Assembly: GCA_947629865.1 (NCBI GenBank) | Contig: CANRFJ010000007.1 | Coordinates: forward strand, 1 to 64,000 | DNA from: an uncultured Lachnospiraceae bacterium | GTDB lineage: Bacteria; Bacillota; Clostridia; Lachnospirales; Lachnospiraceae | Direction: 5' to 3' | Length of the DNA stretch: 64,000 nt | Shown: positions 8,679-17,622 of the stretch, piece by piece | Layout: the number at the start of each line of letters is the position of its first letter | How positions within the stretch are numbered: the stretch's first letter is position 1 | Translations under genes and position numbers: made by a program | The notes under the pieces: model-generated | The model's database searches: none | Told to the model about the DNA's origin: nothing | Seen by the model: only the letters and a program-made list of their open reading frames with translations

Positions 8679-9548
8679 ATGGATAGGAGAAAAAGGAGAA
8701 CGCTCTGGGCCACGGCCTGTGTGCTGCTGTTTTTCAGTACAGCATGGCTGTCCGGCCTTCTGGCGTCCGGCGTTCGGGCCAGACAGGAACCGCCGTTTGG
8801 GCAAAATCTGGAGGCGTTGCGCCGCTTTGACATTGCGGCGGAGCACCTGGAAAAACTGGAGCCCTGGACGGAGGAGAGCCTCGAAAGGCTGACGGTCGGT
8901 TTTTTGTATAACGGCGGCAAATTGGAGAGGACGGATCGCCTGTGCCATGCGATGTCCTGGTATTCGCTCCTTCTTCCGCGGGAGACGGCGGACGGGTATA
9001 AAAAGGTATTTAAAAGTGTGCTGGCGGACGCGGTGTATTTTCCCGTGGCCGAAGACCGCACCGGCGCGGCGGAGGTTCGGTACGAGGATTCATGGGGCGG
9101 AAGGCGTACCTATGGCGGCGACAGGCGCCACGAGGGGACGGATCTGATGGGCGGCGACAGGGAGAGGGGATATTTTCCCATTGTCAGCGTCAGCGAGGGC
9201 GTGGTGGAGAAAAAGGGATGGCTGCGGCTGGGCGGCTACAGACTGGGGATACGGGCGCCCGGCGGCGCTTATTTTTATTATGCCCACCTGGATCACTATG
9301 CGGACGGGCTGGAGGAGGGAATGGAGGTGAGGGCCGGAGACCTGATTGGCTTCATGGGGGATTCCGGTTACGGGGAGGAGGGGACAGTGGGCCGATTTGC
9401 CGTGCACCTCCACTTCGGGCTGTATCTGGATATAGGGAAGAAGGAGACGAGCATCAACCCCTATGAACTGCTCCGCTATCTGGAAAAAAAGCCTCGGATT
9501 CCCTTTGAGAGGGTGTCGTCAGGGGTTCACAGCGGGGAAAATTTGTGA
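8679..9548 (+). CDS. Membrane-anchored M23 (LytM-type) peptidase
   Basis: A hydrophobic segment near residues 8-27 should anchor or export this 289-residue protein. The C-terminal half has the LytM zinc motifs HEGTD (HxxxD) and HLHFG (HxH), along with the AHLDHY strand typical of the fold. M23 enzymes cut peptide cross-links in peptidoglycan. Spacing of the zinc motifs looks complete, so it is probably active. The start lies only 2 bases after the hairpin that follows murI, with its Shine-Dalgarno inside that hairpin, so translation may be weak or conditional. Confidence 0.85.
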   Translation: MDRRKRRTLWATACVLLFFSTAWLSGLLASGVRARQEPPFGQNLEALRRFDIAAEHLEKLEPWTEESLERLTVGFLYNGGKLERTDRLCHAMSWYSLLLPRETADGYKKVFKSVLADAVYFPVAEDRTGAAEVRYEDSWGGRRTYGGDRRHEGTDLMGGDRERGYFPIVSVSEGVVEKKGWLRLGGYRLGIRAPGGAYFYYAHLDHYADGLEEGMEVRAGDLIGFMGDSGYGEEGTVGRFAVHLHFGLYLDIGKKETSINPYELLRYLEKKPRIPFERVSSGVHSGENL

Positions 9549-9634
9549 TACACTAAGGGGGACGGTTCGGAGCGCCGGACTGGCAGCGGGCGACTGTGAA
9601 TACTACTTTATATAAGCCAAGGAGATAATTGCGA

Positions 9635-10189
9635 ATGAAGATAGAAAAGGGAGAGTGGGGCTACCTCAACAGGCAGAAGAAAATGAATCTGCTGTGCCTG
9701 GCCGGATTTGTTCTGGCAGGCGTGGCCATTTTTCTGGTGGGATACTTGTGGACGCATACGAGAGCCAATATTTTTACGGTGTTGGCGATTCTGATGGTGC
9801 TTCCGGCGGCTAAGCGGATTGTGGCGCTGGTGGTGCTGCTTCCCAGAAAGAGCGTGGGCAGGGAGCGGTATGAGCGTGTAAGGGAAATGGCGGGGGACGG
9901 CATTTTGCTCGTGGACTATGTATTTACCTCCACGGAGAAAATCATGTGCCTGGATTTCCTGTTCATAAAAAACGGAAATGTGCTCGCTGTACCGGCGGCG
10001 GGACAGGACGTCGAATACATAAAAAAATACCTGACGGACAGCGTGCACAGGGCGGACGCCTCGTTCCACGTCCAGCTGGCGGACTCGGATAAGAAGCTGC
10101 GGAGTCAGATGGAGCGGCTGGCGGAGAGTCCGGCGTCGCCGGAGAGTGAGCAGGCCGTCCTGAGCGCTCTGCGCATATTGGCGGTGTGA
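9635..10189 (+). CDS. Hypothetical protein with two membrane helices
   Basis: I do not recognise a characterised family. The 184-residue product has two hydrophobic helices (about 15-37 and 45-73), followed by a soluble C-terminal domain of about 110 residues facing the cytoplasm or outside. The start is the ATG at 9635, ten bases after AAGGAG; a TTG two codons upstream is possible. It ends 9 bases before the pseudouridine synthase gene, so co-transcription is likely. Function is unknown. Confidence 0.7.
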   Translation: MKIEKGEWGYLNRQKKMNLLCLAGFVLAGVAIFLVGYLWTHTRANIFTVLAILMVLPAAKRIVALVVLLPRKSVGRERYERVREMAGDGILLVDYVFTSTEKIMCLDFLFIKNGNVLAVPAAGQDVEYIKKYLTDSVHRADASFHVQLADSDKKLRSQMERLAESPASPESEQAVLSALRILAV

Positions 10190-10198
10190 GGAGAGCGA

Positions 10199-11170
10199 AT
10201 GAGAGAGCTTGTAATTGGAAAAAATGAGAGCGGCCAGCGCATGGATAAATTTCTCAGGAAATACCTGAAGGAGGCCTCCGGTGGTTTTATCTATAAAATG
10301 CTCCGCAAGAAAAATATCAAATTAAACGGTAGGAGAGCAGAGGGAAGGGAGATGCTGGCGGAGGGAGACCGGATAGAGGTCTATTTTTCTGAGGAAACCC
10401 TGCGCAGATTCTGCGGCGGCGGGGAGCGCGTCTATCCCGTCACGGAATTGGACATGGTATATGAAGATGAGGAACTGGCGCTCATAAACAAACCGGCGGG
10501 TATGCTCTCGCAGAAGGCCGGGCCGGAGGACGTCAGCCTGGTGGAGTATTTTCTCGGCTATCTGGTGGCGGAGGGAAAGTGGAGACCGGCGGCGCCGGCC
10601 GACGCCGCGCCGGACACGCCCGCGGACATATTTACGCCGGGTATCTGCAACCGGCTGGATTTTAACACCAGCGGTCTTGTCATAGCGGGCAAAAGTCTGC
10701 GGGCGTTGCAGAAGATGTCCGAGATTATACGAGAGCGCAGGCTGGAGAAATATTATCTGACAATTGTGGAGGGAGTGATGAGGGAACCGGCCCGCATATG
10801 CGGCTATCTGGCAAAGGACGCGGCCCGGAACAGGGTGCGGATATTTGACAGCGAAGGAGAGGGCCGTTCCCGTATCGAGACCGCCTATGAGCCCGTCGCG
10901 GACAACGGCCGTTACACCCTGCTGCGGGTTCAGCTGATAACGGGTAAAACCCATCAGATCCGGAGTCATTTGTCCAGCATCGGACACCCCCTGCTAGGGG
11001 ATAAAAAATATGGCGGACGTCCCTGCCCGTGGGTGGACTCCTATTTTCTCCACGCCGGGGAGCTTGTATTCCCGACGCTGCCGGAGCCGTTCGGAGCGGT
11101 GAGCGGAAAGCATTTTTACGCCTCCCCGCCGGAGAAATTTACTGCCGCGAGGGAAAGGCTGTTTGGATAA
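10199..11170 (+). CDS. RluA-family pseudouridine synthase
   Basis: This enzyme isomerises uridine to pseudouridine in rRNA or tRNA. The first 70 residues look like an S4 RNA-binding domain. The catalytic motif is NRLDFNTSGL, where the usual first residue is His; the essential Asp is kept. The C-terminal GKTHQIRSH and GDKKYGG motifs of the RluC/RluD branch are present. A proline/alanine-rich loop near 120-140 is longer than usual. The RNA target cannot be set from sequence alone. Confidence 0.93.
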   Translation: MRELVIGKNESGQRMDKFLRKYLKEASGGFIYKMLRKKNIKLNGRRAEGREMLAEGDRIEVYFSEETLRRFCGGGERVYPVTELDMVYEDEELALINKPAGMLSQKAGPEDVSLVEYFLGYLVAEGKWRPAAPADAAPDTPADIFTPGICNRLDFNTSGLVIAGKSLRALQKMSEIIRERRLEKYYLTIVEGVMREPARICGYLAKDAARNRVRIFDSEGEGRSRIETAYEPVADNGRYTLLRVQLITGKTHQIRSHLSSIGHPLLGDKKYGGRPCPWVDSYFLHAGELVFPTLPEPFGAVSGKHFYASPPEKFTAARERLFG

Positions 11171-11215
11171 AAAATATATACAGGCGCTTTTGGCGCGCCG
11201 GAAAGTGAGGAAACT

Positions 11216-11773
11216 ATGAAACGTGCGGTTATGTTATTTGCAGAGGGATTTGAGACAGTGGAGGCTCTTATGGCGGTCGATATCCTGCGTCGGGGCGGTG
11301 TGGAGGTCACGATGGCATCGATCAATGAGGACGAGACGGTTGCCAGTTCCCACGGCGTGCGCGTGGAGATGGACGCGGTTCTCGGTGAGGTGAAACTGAT
11401 GGATTACGACGCCATCATTCTGCCGGGAGGGATGCCCGGCACGATTCATCTGGGCGAGAGCGGGGCGGTGAAAAAGGCGCTGCTTGCTATGAACGATGCG
11501 GGAAAGATTGTGGCGGCAATCTGCGCGGCGCCGGGAGTGCTCGGCAGGCACGGACTCCTGGAGGGCAAGACGGCGTGCAGCTATCCCGACCACGAGTGCA
11601 ATCTCACAGGAGCTGCGGTTTCGAGGGAACCGGTGGTTATCGACGGCAATATCGTCACCAGCCGGGGACTGGGAACGGCCATGGAATTTGCTTTTACCCT
11701 GCTGGAGATGTTAGAGGGCAGGGAGAAGGCGGATCAGATAAAAGAGGCGATTGTCTATCAGGAGTTAGCGTAA
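11216..11773 (+). CDS. DJ-1/PfpI family protein (YajL/ThiJ-like)
   Basis: This 185-residue protein has the DJ-1 fold signature: an early acidic residue in FAEGFETVE, and the nucleophile-elbow cysteine in the AAICAAPGVLG motif. The C-terminal SRGLGTAMEFA stretch is typical of the YajL/DJ-1 branch. Members act in protein or glyoxal/methylglyoxal damage control or as chaperones; the exact reaction here is not certain. It is followed one base later by recU, so they share a transcript. Confidence 0.9.
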   Translation: MKRAVMLFAEGFETVEALMAVDILRRGGVEVTMASINEDETVASSHGVRVEMDAVLGEVKLMDYDAIILPGGMPGTIHLGESGAVKKALLAMNDAGKIVAAICAAPGVLGRHGLLEGKTACSYPDHECNLTGAAVSREPVVIDGNIVTSRGLGTAMEFAFTLLEMLEGREKADQIKEAIVYQELA

Positions 11774-11774
11774 T

Positions 11775-12305
11775 ATGGCGACATGGAATTCGAGGGGGCT
11801 CAGGGGTTCCTTTCTGGAGGAACTTGTAAATCTGACGAATGAAAAATACAGAAGCCAGAAACTGGCGCTGATCCAGAAGGTGCCCACGCCAATCAAGCCC
11901 ATCAACATAGACAAGGACACGAGGCACATCACGCTGGCCTATTTTGAGCAGAAAAGTACCGTGGATTACATCGGCGTGGTGCAGGGGATTCCGGTGTGCT
12001 TTGACGCCAAGGAGTGCGCCAAGGACACGTTCCCGCTGGCCAATGTCCACGAGCACCAGATTCGTTTTATGCAGGAATTTGAACAGCAGGAGGGCGTTGC
12101 GTTTTTGCTGATTTATTTTAAGGGACGTGACTGCTTTATGTACCTGCCTTTTTCGCATCTGTACCGTTTCTGGGAGAGAATGGAATCCGGCGGGCCGAAA
12201 AATTTCAAGTATGAGGAGTTGGATCCTTCCTTTGAGATTTCCACCTATTCGGGGACATTCGTACACTATCTTGAGCAGATTCAGATGGACATTGAGCGGC
12301 GCTAG
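11775..12305 (+). CDS. recU: RecU-like Holliday junction resolvase
   Basis: RecU cuts four-way DNA junctions in Firmicute recombination and chromosome segregation. The 176-residue product has the nuclease core: an N-terminal NSRG motif, then STVDYIG and CFDAKE, which carry the metal-binding acidic residues and Lys of the PD-(D/E)XK-like site. It lies outside the usual recU-pbp1 context of Bacillus, next to a DJ-1 gene. The start ATG overlaps the region just after the DJ-1 stop codon. Confidence 0.85.
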   Translation: MATWNSRGLRGSFLEELVNLTNEKYRSQKLALIQKVPTPIKPINIDKDTRHITLAYFEQKSTVDYIGVVQGIPVCFDAKECAKDTFPLANVHEHQIRFMQEFEQQEGVAFLLIYFKGRDCFMYLPFSHLYRFWERMESGGPKNFKYEELDPSFEISTYSGTFVHYLEQIQMDIERR

Positions 12306-12452
12306 GCGGCGAGACGCCGCTGTCGGAAAACAGACGAAATTGTGGAACAAATTACCAAAATAAAAATTTTATCCGTGGTTACAATAGTATCAGATAACCG
12401 AATGAAAGGCGGCTGCGTTTCTAAAAGGATAAGTCCGGAAGGGAAAATTCGA

Positions 12453-12482
12453 AAAGGAATGTGGTTGTCTGCCCATTCCTTT
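12453..12482 (+). promoter_or_regulatory. Hairpin upstream of SASP gene
   Basis: A perfect 9-bp stem (12453-12461 with 12474-12482) encloses a 12-base loop, 40 bases before the SASP start. It has no T-tract, so it is more likely a leader structure than a terminator. No convincing sigma-G promoter was found in 12306-12522. Confidence 0.35.
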
Positions 12483-12522
12483 ATCTTTACTATAAATCAA
12501 GAAACCACGGAGGTGAAAAAGA

Positions 12523-12726
12523 ATGGCAAGCAAGAACAGCGGATCCAGAATGGAAGTACCACAGGCTAAAGAGGCTATGAACCGATTCAAGATGGAAGTA
12601 GCAAACGAGATCGGCGTAAACCTGAAGGACGGCTACAACGGAGACCTGACTTCCCGCGAGGCGGGCTCGGTCGGCGGCGAGATGGTTCGTCAGATGATCA
12701 GGAAACAGGAAGAATCCATGAAATAA
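12523..12726 (+). CDS. Alpha/beta-type small acid-soluble spore protein
   Basis: This 67-residue protein coats and protects DNA in dormant spores and supplies amino acids on germination. Visible family features are the MEVPQAKEAMNRFK N-terminal helix, the germination-protease (GPR) region around MEVANEIGV, and the conserved GDLTSREAGSVGGEMV block. It has a strong GGAGG RBS. It is direct evidence that the organism sporulates. Expression is expected in the forespore under sigma-G by family knowledge. Confidence 0.96.
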   Translation: MASKNSGSRMEVPQAKEAMNRFKMEVANEIGVNLKDGYNGDLTSREAGSVGGEMVRQMIRKQEESMK

Positions 12727-12782
12727 TATCGCGATAGAAAAAAGCGGTAAAACCGGACTGTTTTTATACAGACCGTGAGAAA

Positions 12783-12840
12783 ATACCCTCCCGTCCATTC
12801 GAGCCGATTACGGCCCGAATGGACGGGAGGGTATACTTTT
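12783..12840 (+). terminator. Long perfect-stem terminator
   Basis: A perfect 19-bp inverted repeat (12783-12801 with 12816-12834) has an inner GCCG-ATTA-CGGC stem, followed by ACTTTT. It is unusually long for a terminator and sits after the SASP gene. Confidence 0.8.
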
Positions 12841-12920
12841 GGGCGGCGATATTTTTGTCATGAAGACGGAGGGGGAGCGCATATAGTAGAGGGAAAAGTC
12901 TTATATGACAAGGAGCCTCT

Positions 12921-13556
12921 ATGTATAATTATTATCCCTTTGTAAATTATCCCTTTCCCTATGCTTTCGACGAAATGGAACCCTATATTGACATACAGAC
13001 CATGTATCTCCACATGACGAGACATCTGCAGGCTTATGTGGACAATCTGAACCGGATCTTAAAGCCGTATCCCCAGTGGCAGAGGGTGCCGCTGGAGGCG
13101 ATGCTGTCCGATATAACCGCCCTGCCGGAGGAGATCCAGACGCCGGTGAAAAATAACGGAGGCGGCGTATATAACCACCGGTTCTTTTTTGCCGGCATGA
13201 TGAACAGCGGGCAGCAGCCGGCGGGAAGGCTGTCCAGACAGATCGACGAGCAGTACGGAGGACTTTCAAATTTTTATGTGAAATGGAAAAAAGCCGCAAT
13301 GTCGGTATTTGGTTCCGGCTATGCCTGGCTTGTGATGGACGGGGAGCAGAATCTGGAGATAATCACCACAGCCAACCAGGATACGCCCCTGGCATACCGG
13401 CTGACTCCCGTGATGACCATTGACGTGTGGGAACACGCCTATTATCTGAAACACAAAAACCGCCGGAGCGACTACATAGACGACTGGTTTCGGGTGGTGA
13501 ACTGGAGGCGGGCGGAGGCCCTTTTCGACGAGGCCGCGAGGAGCGCCGGAGATTAA
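12921..13556 (+). CDS. Fe/Mn superoxide dismutase-like protein
   Basis: The 211-residue product aligns with Fe/Mn SODs along its whole length. Likely metal ligands are H31 (in LHMTRH), H86 (in NHRFFF), D168 and H172 (in DVWEHAYY). Two departures from the family are seen: the Trp of the NHxFFW motif is Phe, and the second His of the early HH pair is Leu. The N-terminus is rich in Tyr, Phe and Pro. In Bacillus, SodA takes part in spore coat cross-linking; the neighbouring SASP gene makes a spore role possible, but this is inference. Confidence 0.85.
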   Translation: MYNYYPFVNYPFPYAFDEMEPYIDIQTMYLHMTRHLQAYVDNLNRILKPYPQWQRVPLEAMLSDITALPEEIQTPVKNNGGGVYNHRFFFAGMMNSGQQPAGRLSRQIDEQYGGLSNFYVKWKKAAMSVFGSGYAWLVMDGEQNLEIITTANQDTPLAYRLTPVMTIDVWEHAYYLKHKNRRSDYIDDWFRVVNWRRAEALFDEAARSAGD

Positions 13557-13621
13557 ATTTAAATTTGATGAAAACCGGACTTGCATAATTAGGCCCGAAA
13601 TAGTATAATTGTAGTGTAAAA

Positions 13622-13693
13622 GCACGAGTGGCTCAGGGGTGGAGCATCTGCTTCCCAAGCAGAGGGCCGCGGGTTCGAATCCCGTCTCGTGCT
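13622..13693 (+). tRNA. tRNA-Gly (anticodon CCC)
   Basis: The acceptor stem GCACGAG (13622-13628) pairs with CTCGTGC (13686-13692). The anticodon arm TCTGC-TTCCCAA-GCAGA gives anticodon CCC, reading GGG. The T arm has the TTCGAAT loop. The 3' CCA is not encoded; a T-run from 13693 probably ends transcription. Confidence 0.95.
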
Positions 13694-13769
13694 TTTTTCT
13701 GTGGCAATTTTCCAAATTCGCCCCGCTGCGGAGACCGCGTAAAAAATACGGCAAAATACAATATATCCG

Positions 13770-13820
13770 TGTAAATACAATTAAACAGTATGGATAAAAG
13801 TTGTAAATACTCCTTATAAT
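13770..13820 (+). promoter_or_regulatory. Promoter region with TGTAAATAC repeats
   Basis: TATAAT lies at 13815-13820, 23 bases before the XRE start. Two identical 9-base direct repeats TGTAAATAC lie at 13770-13778 and 13802-13810, exactly 32 bases (three helical turns) apart, with one copy just upstream of the -10. They may be the operator of the XRE regulator itself (inference). Confidence 0.4.
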
Positions 13821-13842
13821 GGTAAAAAAGGAGTGTTTCCCT

Positions 13843-14208
13843 ATGAACAGAATGAGACAGCTGCGGGAGGAGAGAAAGATCACGCAGGAGGATTTGGCCT
13901 TCGAACTGGATGTTTCCCAGCAGAGAATCAGCAAGATCGAGCGCAACCTGACGCCGATGAACGAGAACCTGATTGCAAAGAGCGCCAGGTTCTTTGGCGT
14001 GACGGCGGATTATCTTCTGGGACTCAGCGATATAAAGCTGGAGTTTGAACAGGAGGAGGTCGCTCCGGGGAGTCTGAGCCAGATAAGGGTACAGGAAATG
14101 CTGCACCTTCTCTCGCGGCTGGACAGTGAGGGACAGGAGATGGTTCTCGACGTGGGGAAACGCATTGCCAGTTACATCGACAGTTCTGACCGATCTTCCG
14201 GATATTGA
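13843..14208 (+). CDS. XRE-family transcriptional regulator
   Basis: An HTH_3 domain fills residues 1-60 (RQLREERKITQEDLA, then DVSQQRISKIE as the recognition region). A C-terminal helical segment of about 60 residues follows, probably for dimerisation. Length is 121 residues from the ATG at 13843, which has AAGGAG nine bases upstream; an upstream in-frame ATG at 13819 overlaps the -10 box and is unlikely. Possible target: its own promoter repeats, or the phosphoketolase gene downstream. Confidence 0.88.
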   Translation: MNRMRQLREERKITQEDLAFELDVSQQRISKIERNLTPMNENLIAKSARFFGVTADYLLGLSDIKLEFEQEEVAPGSLSQIRVQEMLHLLSRLDSEGQEMVLDVGKRIASYIDSSDRSSGY

Positions 14209-14226
14209 CGCCCTTCTATGTAAAAT

Positions 14227-14247
14227 GCACAAAAACCCTTTTTGTGC
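14227..14247 (+). terminator. Possible stem-loop after XRE gene
   Basis: GCACAAAAA and TTTTTGTGC form a perfect 9-bp stem with a CCC loop. The T-run is within the stem and there is no T-tail, so termination is uncertain. Confidence 0.35.
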
Positions 14248-14297
14248 CCGAACATTTTAGTCACAATGACAAAATTGGGGAAAAAACTGAAAATTTG

Positions 14298-14326
14298 TTG
14301 AATAAATCCGCTCCTGCCGATATAAT
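14298..14326 (+). promoter_or_regulatory. Phosphoketolase promoter
   Basis: TTGAAT (14298-14303), a 17-base spacer and TATAAT (14321-14326) form a good sigma-A promoter about 40 bases before the phosphoketolase start. Confidence 0.7.
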
Positions 14327-14367
14327 GTAAGTGTTAAATTCTGAACAGATGTCGAAAGGAGTTCGTT

Positions 14368-16743
14368 ATGAGCGAAAATGTTTGTCTTGAAAAGCAGCCG
14401 CTGTGTGATGAGATGCTGCAGAAAATGGACGCTTACTGGCGCGCTACCAACTACTTATCAGCAGGGCAGCTGTATCTGCTGGATAACCCGTTGCTGCGCA
14501 AGCCGCTTACAAAGGAGCACATTAAGAAAAAGATCGTCGGCCACTGGGGGACGGTACCGGGACAGAACTTTGTGTATGTTCACTGTAACCGTGTCATCAA
14601 GCGGTACGATCTGGATATGATTTATATTTCCGGCCCGGGACACGGCGGCAACTTTATGATTGCCAACACCTATCTGGAAGGAACCTACAGCGAGGTATAT
14701 CCGAATATCAGCCAGGACGAGGAAGGTATGCAGAAGATGTTTAAGCAGTTCTCCTTCCCGAGCGGTGTGCCGAGCCACTGTGCGCCGGAGACGCCGGGCT
14801 CCATCAATGAGGGCGGTGAGCTGGGCTATTCGATCGCCCATGCCTTCGGAGCCGTATTTGATAATCCGGATCTGATCGCAGTGGCCGTAGTCGGCGACGG
14901 CGAGGCGGAGACGGGCCCGCTGGCGACCTCCTGGCATTCCAATAAATTCTTAAATCCGGTCAATGACGGCGCGGTACTTCCCATTCTCAACATGAACGGC
15001 TACAAGATAAGCAACCCGACGGTATTCGCCCGCCTCTCCCACGAGGAGGTCGAGCACTTCTTCCGGGGCTGCGGCTGGAATCCGATTTTTGTAGAGGGCG
15101 ACGATCCGATGACGATGCACAGGCAGATGGCGGAGGCGATGGATTCCGCTATCGAGCAGATCAAGGCCATTCAGAAAAACGCCCGTGAGAACAGCGATGC
15201 AGACAGACCGGTCTGGCCGATGATCGTACTTCGCACGCCGAAGGGCTGGACGGGGCCGAAGGTAGTGGACGGACAGCGAATCGAGGGCTCCTTCCGCGCC
15301 CATCAGGTGCCGATAACCATGGAGAAGCCGGAGCATCTGCAGCAGCTGCAGGAGTGGCTGGAGAGCTATCATCCGGAGGAACTTTTCGATGAGAGCGGAC
15401 GGCTGATACCGGAACTGGCAGAGCTGGCGCCGGAGGGAAATGCCCGCATGGGAGCCAATCCTCACGCCAACGGCGGCCTTTTGTTAAAAGACCTCCGGCT
15501 TCCGGATTTCCGCGAGTATGGCATCGAGGTGGATCCGGGCAAGACCAAAGCCCAGGATATGATTGAACTGGGCGGTTATATCCGCGACATATTCAAACTG
15601 AATGAGGAAAATAAAAACTTCCGTATCTTCGGGCCGGACGAGTCCATGTCCAACCGCCTGTATCATGTCTTTGAGGAGCAGAACCGCGCATGGAATGCCG
15701 AGATGTACGACGAGGACGACTGCCTGGCGCAGGACGGGCGCATTATGGACGGTATGCTCTCCGAGCACATGTGCGAGGGCTGGTTAGAGGGCTATCTTCT
15801 GACGGGACGCCACGGGTTCTTCGCCAGTTACGAGGCGTTTATCCGTATCGTTGACTCCATGGCCGCACAGCACGCAAAATGGCTGAAGGTGACAAATCAG
15901 CTCTCGTGGAGACAGCCGATTGCCTCCCTGAACTTTATCCTTACATCGAATGTGTGGCAGCAGGATCACAATGGATTTACCCATCAGGATCCGGGCTTTT
16001 TAGACCACATTGCCAATAAAAAAGCAGACGTAGTGCGCATGTATCTGCCGCCGGACACCAACTGTCTCCTCTCCTGCTTCGACCACTGCATCAAGAGTAA
16101 GAATTATGTCAACGCGATTGTGGCCTCCAAGCACCCAAGCTGCCAGTGGCTGTCCATGGAGCAGGCGGTAAAACACTGTACCCAGGGCATTGGCGTGTGG
16201 GAGTGGGCGAGCAACGACCAGAACGAGGAGCCGGATCTGGTAATGGCATGTTGCGGCGATACTCCGACGCTGGAGACGCTGGCGGCCACTACGATTCTCC
16301 GCGACGCCATGCCAGAGCTGAAAATCCGCGTGGTAAATGTTGTGGATCTGTTTAAGCTGGAGTCTGACTCCAGGCACCCGCACGGACTGAGCGACCGCGA
16401 ATACGACGCGCTTTTCACGAAGGACATACCGGTAATATTTGCATTCCATGGTTATCCGACGCTGATTCACGAGCTCACCTACGAGCGCCACAACAAAAAC
16501 TTCTCCGTTCATGGCTATCTGGAGGAGGGAACGATTACTACGCCGTTTGACATGCGTGTCCAGAATGAGATCGACCGCTTTAATCTGGTAAAGGATGCGG
16601 TTATGCATCTGCCGCAGCTGGGCAACCGCGGCTCCTACCTGATTCAGCAGATGAACGACAAACTGGTAGAGCACAAGCAGTACATCGCAGAGTACGGTCA
16701 GGATTTGCCGGAGATACGCGATTGGGAATGGCACACGAACTAA
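14368..16743 (+). CDS. xfp: Xylulose-5-P/fructose-6-P phosphoketolase
   Basis: This thiamine-diphosphate enzyme splits xylulose 5-phosphate (and often fructose 6-phosphate) with phosphate into acetyl phosphate and an aldose phosphate. The 791 residues match the family. Seen are the family signature [17 protein letters not shown], and the ThDP/metal motif GDGEAETGP followed by NMNGYKI. It gives a route from pentoses to acetyl-P and ATP, which fits the xylan-related GH8 gene and the KDG/KDPG genes elsewhere in the window. It is monocistronic with its own promoter and terminator. Confidence 0.97.
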   Translation: MSENVCLEKQPLCDEMLQKMDAYWRATNYLSAGQLYLLDNPLLRKPLTKEHIKKKIVGHWGTVPGQNFVYVHCNRVIKRYDLDMIYISGPGHGGNFMIANTYLEGTYSEVYPNISQDEEGMQKMFKQFSFPSGVPSHCAPETPGSINEGGELGYSIAHAFGAVFDNPDLIAVAVVGDGEAETGPLATSWHSNKFLNPVNDGAVLPILNMNGYKISNPTVFARLSHEEVEHFFRGCGWNPIFVEGDDPMTMHRQMAEAMDSAIEQIKAIQKNARENSDADRPVWPMIVLRTPKGWTGPKVVDGQRIEGSFRAHQVPITMEKPEHLQQLQEWLESYHPEELFDESGRLIPELAELAPEGNARMGANPHANGGLLLKDLRLPDFREYGIEVDPGKTKAQDMIELGGYIRDIFKLNEENKNFRIFGPDESMSNRLYHVFEEQNRAWNAEMYDEDDCLAQDGRIMDGMLSEHMCEGWLEGYLLTGRHGFFASYEAFIRIVDSMAAQHAKWLKVTNQLSWRQPIASLNFILTSNVWQQDHNGFTHQDPGFLDHIANKKADVVRMYLPPDTNCLLSCFDHCIKSKNYVNAIVASKHPSCQWLSMEQAVKHCTQGIGVWEWASNDQNEEPDLVMACCGDTPTLETLAATTILRDAMPELKIRVVNVVDLFKLESDSRHPHGLSDREYDALFTKDIPVIFAFHGYPTLIHELTYERHNKNFSVHGYLEEGTITTPFDMRVQNEIDRFNLVKDAVMHLPQLGNRGSYLIQQMNDKLVEHKQYIAEYGQDLPEIRDWEWHTN

Positions 16744-16771
16744 TTCCAGACAGTTTTTGCGACACTTACAA

Positions 16772-16808
16772 AAAGGACGGGGCCGGTCTTATGCCGGTTT
16801 CGTCCTTT
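16772..16808 (+). terminator. Terminator after xfp
   Basis: AAAGGACG (16772-16779) pairs with CGTCCTTT (16801-16808), with an inner CCGG pairing. It lies between xfp and trmO. Confidence 0.7.
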
Positions 16809-16848
16809 GATATACTGTGGGGAAAATAAGGGACAGGAGGTAAAGGCT

Positions 16849-17622
16849 ATGGAGGATACGCTCTCTGCAAAGACAGCTTCTGTGGAATCTGTTTCCATGA
16901 AGATAATTGCCAGAGTGCACAGTGATTTCACAGAAAAATTCGGCATACCCCGTCAGAGCGGTCTGGCCCGCTCGCTGGAGTCTGCCGTGGTATTCGAGCC
17001 GGAATACCGGAATCCGGACGCTCTCCGCGGACTCGAAGGGTTTTCACATATATGGCTGCTGTGGCAGTTTTCGGAGTGTGTGCGTCCGGGCTGGTCGCCC
17101 ACGGTGCGCCCGCCCCGTCTGGGCGGCAACGAGAGGCGGGGCGTATTTGCCACCCGCTCTCCCTTCCGTCCCAATGAAATCGGGCTCTCCGCCGTCCGGC
17201 TGCTGCGCATGGAAAAGCGTCCGCGGCTCGGTACGGTTTTGATCGTGGGCGGCGCGGATCTGCTGGACGGGACGCCCGTTTTGGACATCAAGCCCTATCT
17301 TCCCTTTGCGGACAGCCATCCGGAGGCGACGGGCGGATTCGCGGATCAATGTCCGGACAGACGCCTGGCGGTGGAATTTCCGGAGCGTTTTTTACAGAAG
17401 GTTCCACCGGAAAAGCGCGGTGCGCTGAGGGAGGTTCTGGAGAATGATCCGCGCCCGTCGTACCAGCAGGATACCGGACGCATCTATGGAATGAAATTCG
17501 GCGGCTGCGACATACGCTTCCGCGTGCAGGACGGAACACTGAGAGTCTGCGGGGTGGAGAGAGTGGAACTGTCACCGGAGAGGAGGAACGGGAATTATGG
17601 AATATCAGACATTGAGCCATAG
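16849..17622 (+). CDS. trmO: TrmO/TsaA-type tRNA N6-methyltransferase
   Basis: TrmO methylates t6A37 in tRNAs that read ACN codons, using SAM in a beta-barrel fold. The 257-residue protein has the family blocks SGLARSLESAVVFEPEYR, GFSHIWLLW, RRGVFATRSPFRPNEIGLS and DIKPYLPFAD, and a C-terminal DPRPSYQQD segment. The ATG at 16849 has GGAGG upstream and is preferred over an in-frame ATG at 16807. Its end overlaps the next gene by 26 bases. Confidence 0.93.
   Translation: MEDTLSAKTASVESVSMKIIARVHSDFTEKFGIPRQSGLARSLESAVVFEPEYRNPDALRGLEGFSHIWLLWQFSECVRPGWSPTVRPPRLGGNERRGVFATRSPFRPNEIGLSAVRLLRMEKRPRLGTVLIVGGADLLDGTPVLDIKPYLPFADSHPEATGGFADQCPDRRLAVEFPERFLQKVPPEKRGALREVLENDPRPSYQQDTGRIYGMKFGGCDIRFRVQDGTLRVCGVERVELSPERRNGNYGISDIEP

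Noticed and set aside
12306-12522. Sigma-G promoter before the SASP gene
   Set aside because: A few partial matches exist, but none has both boxes with correct spacing; not supported by eye.
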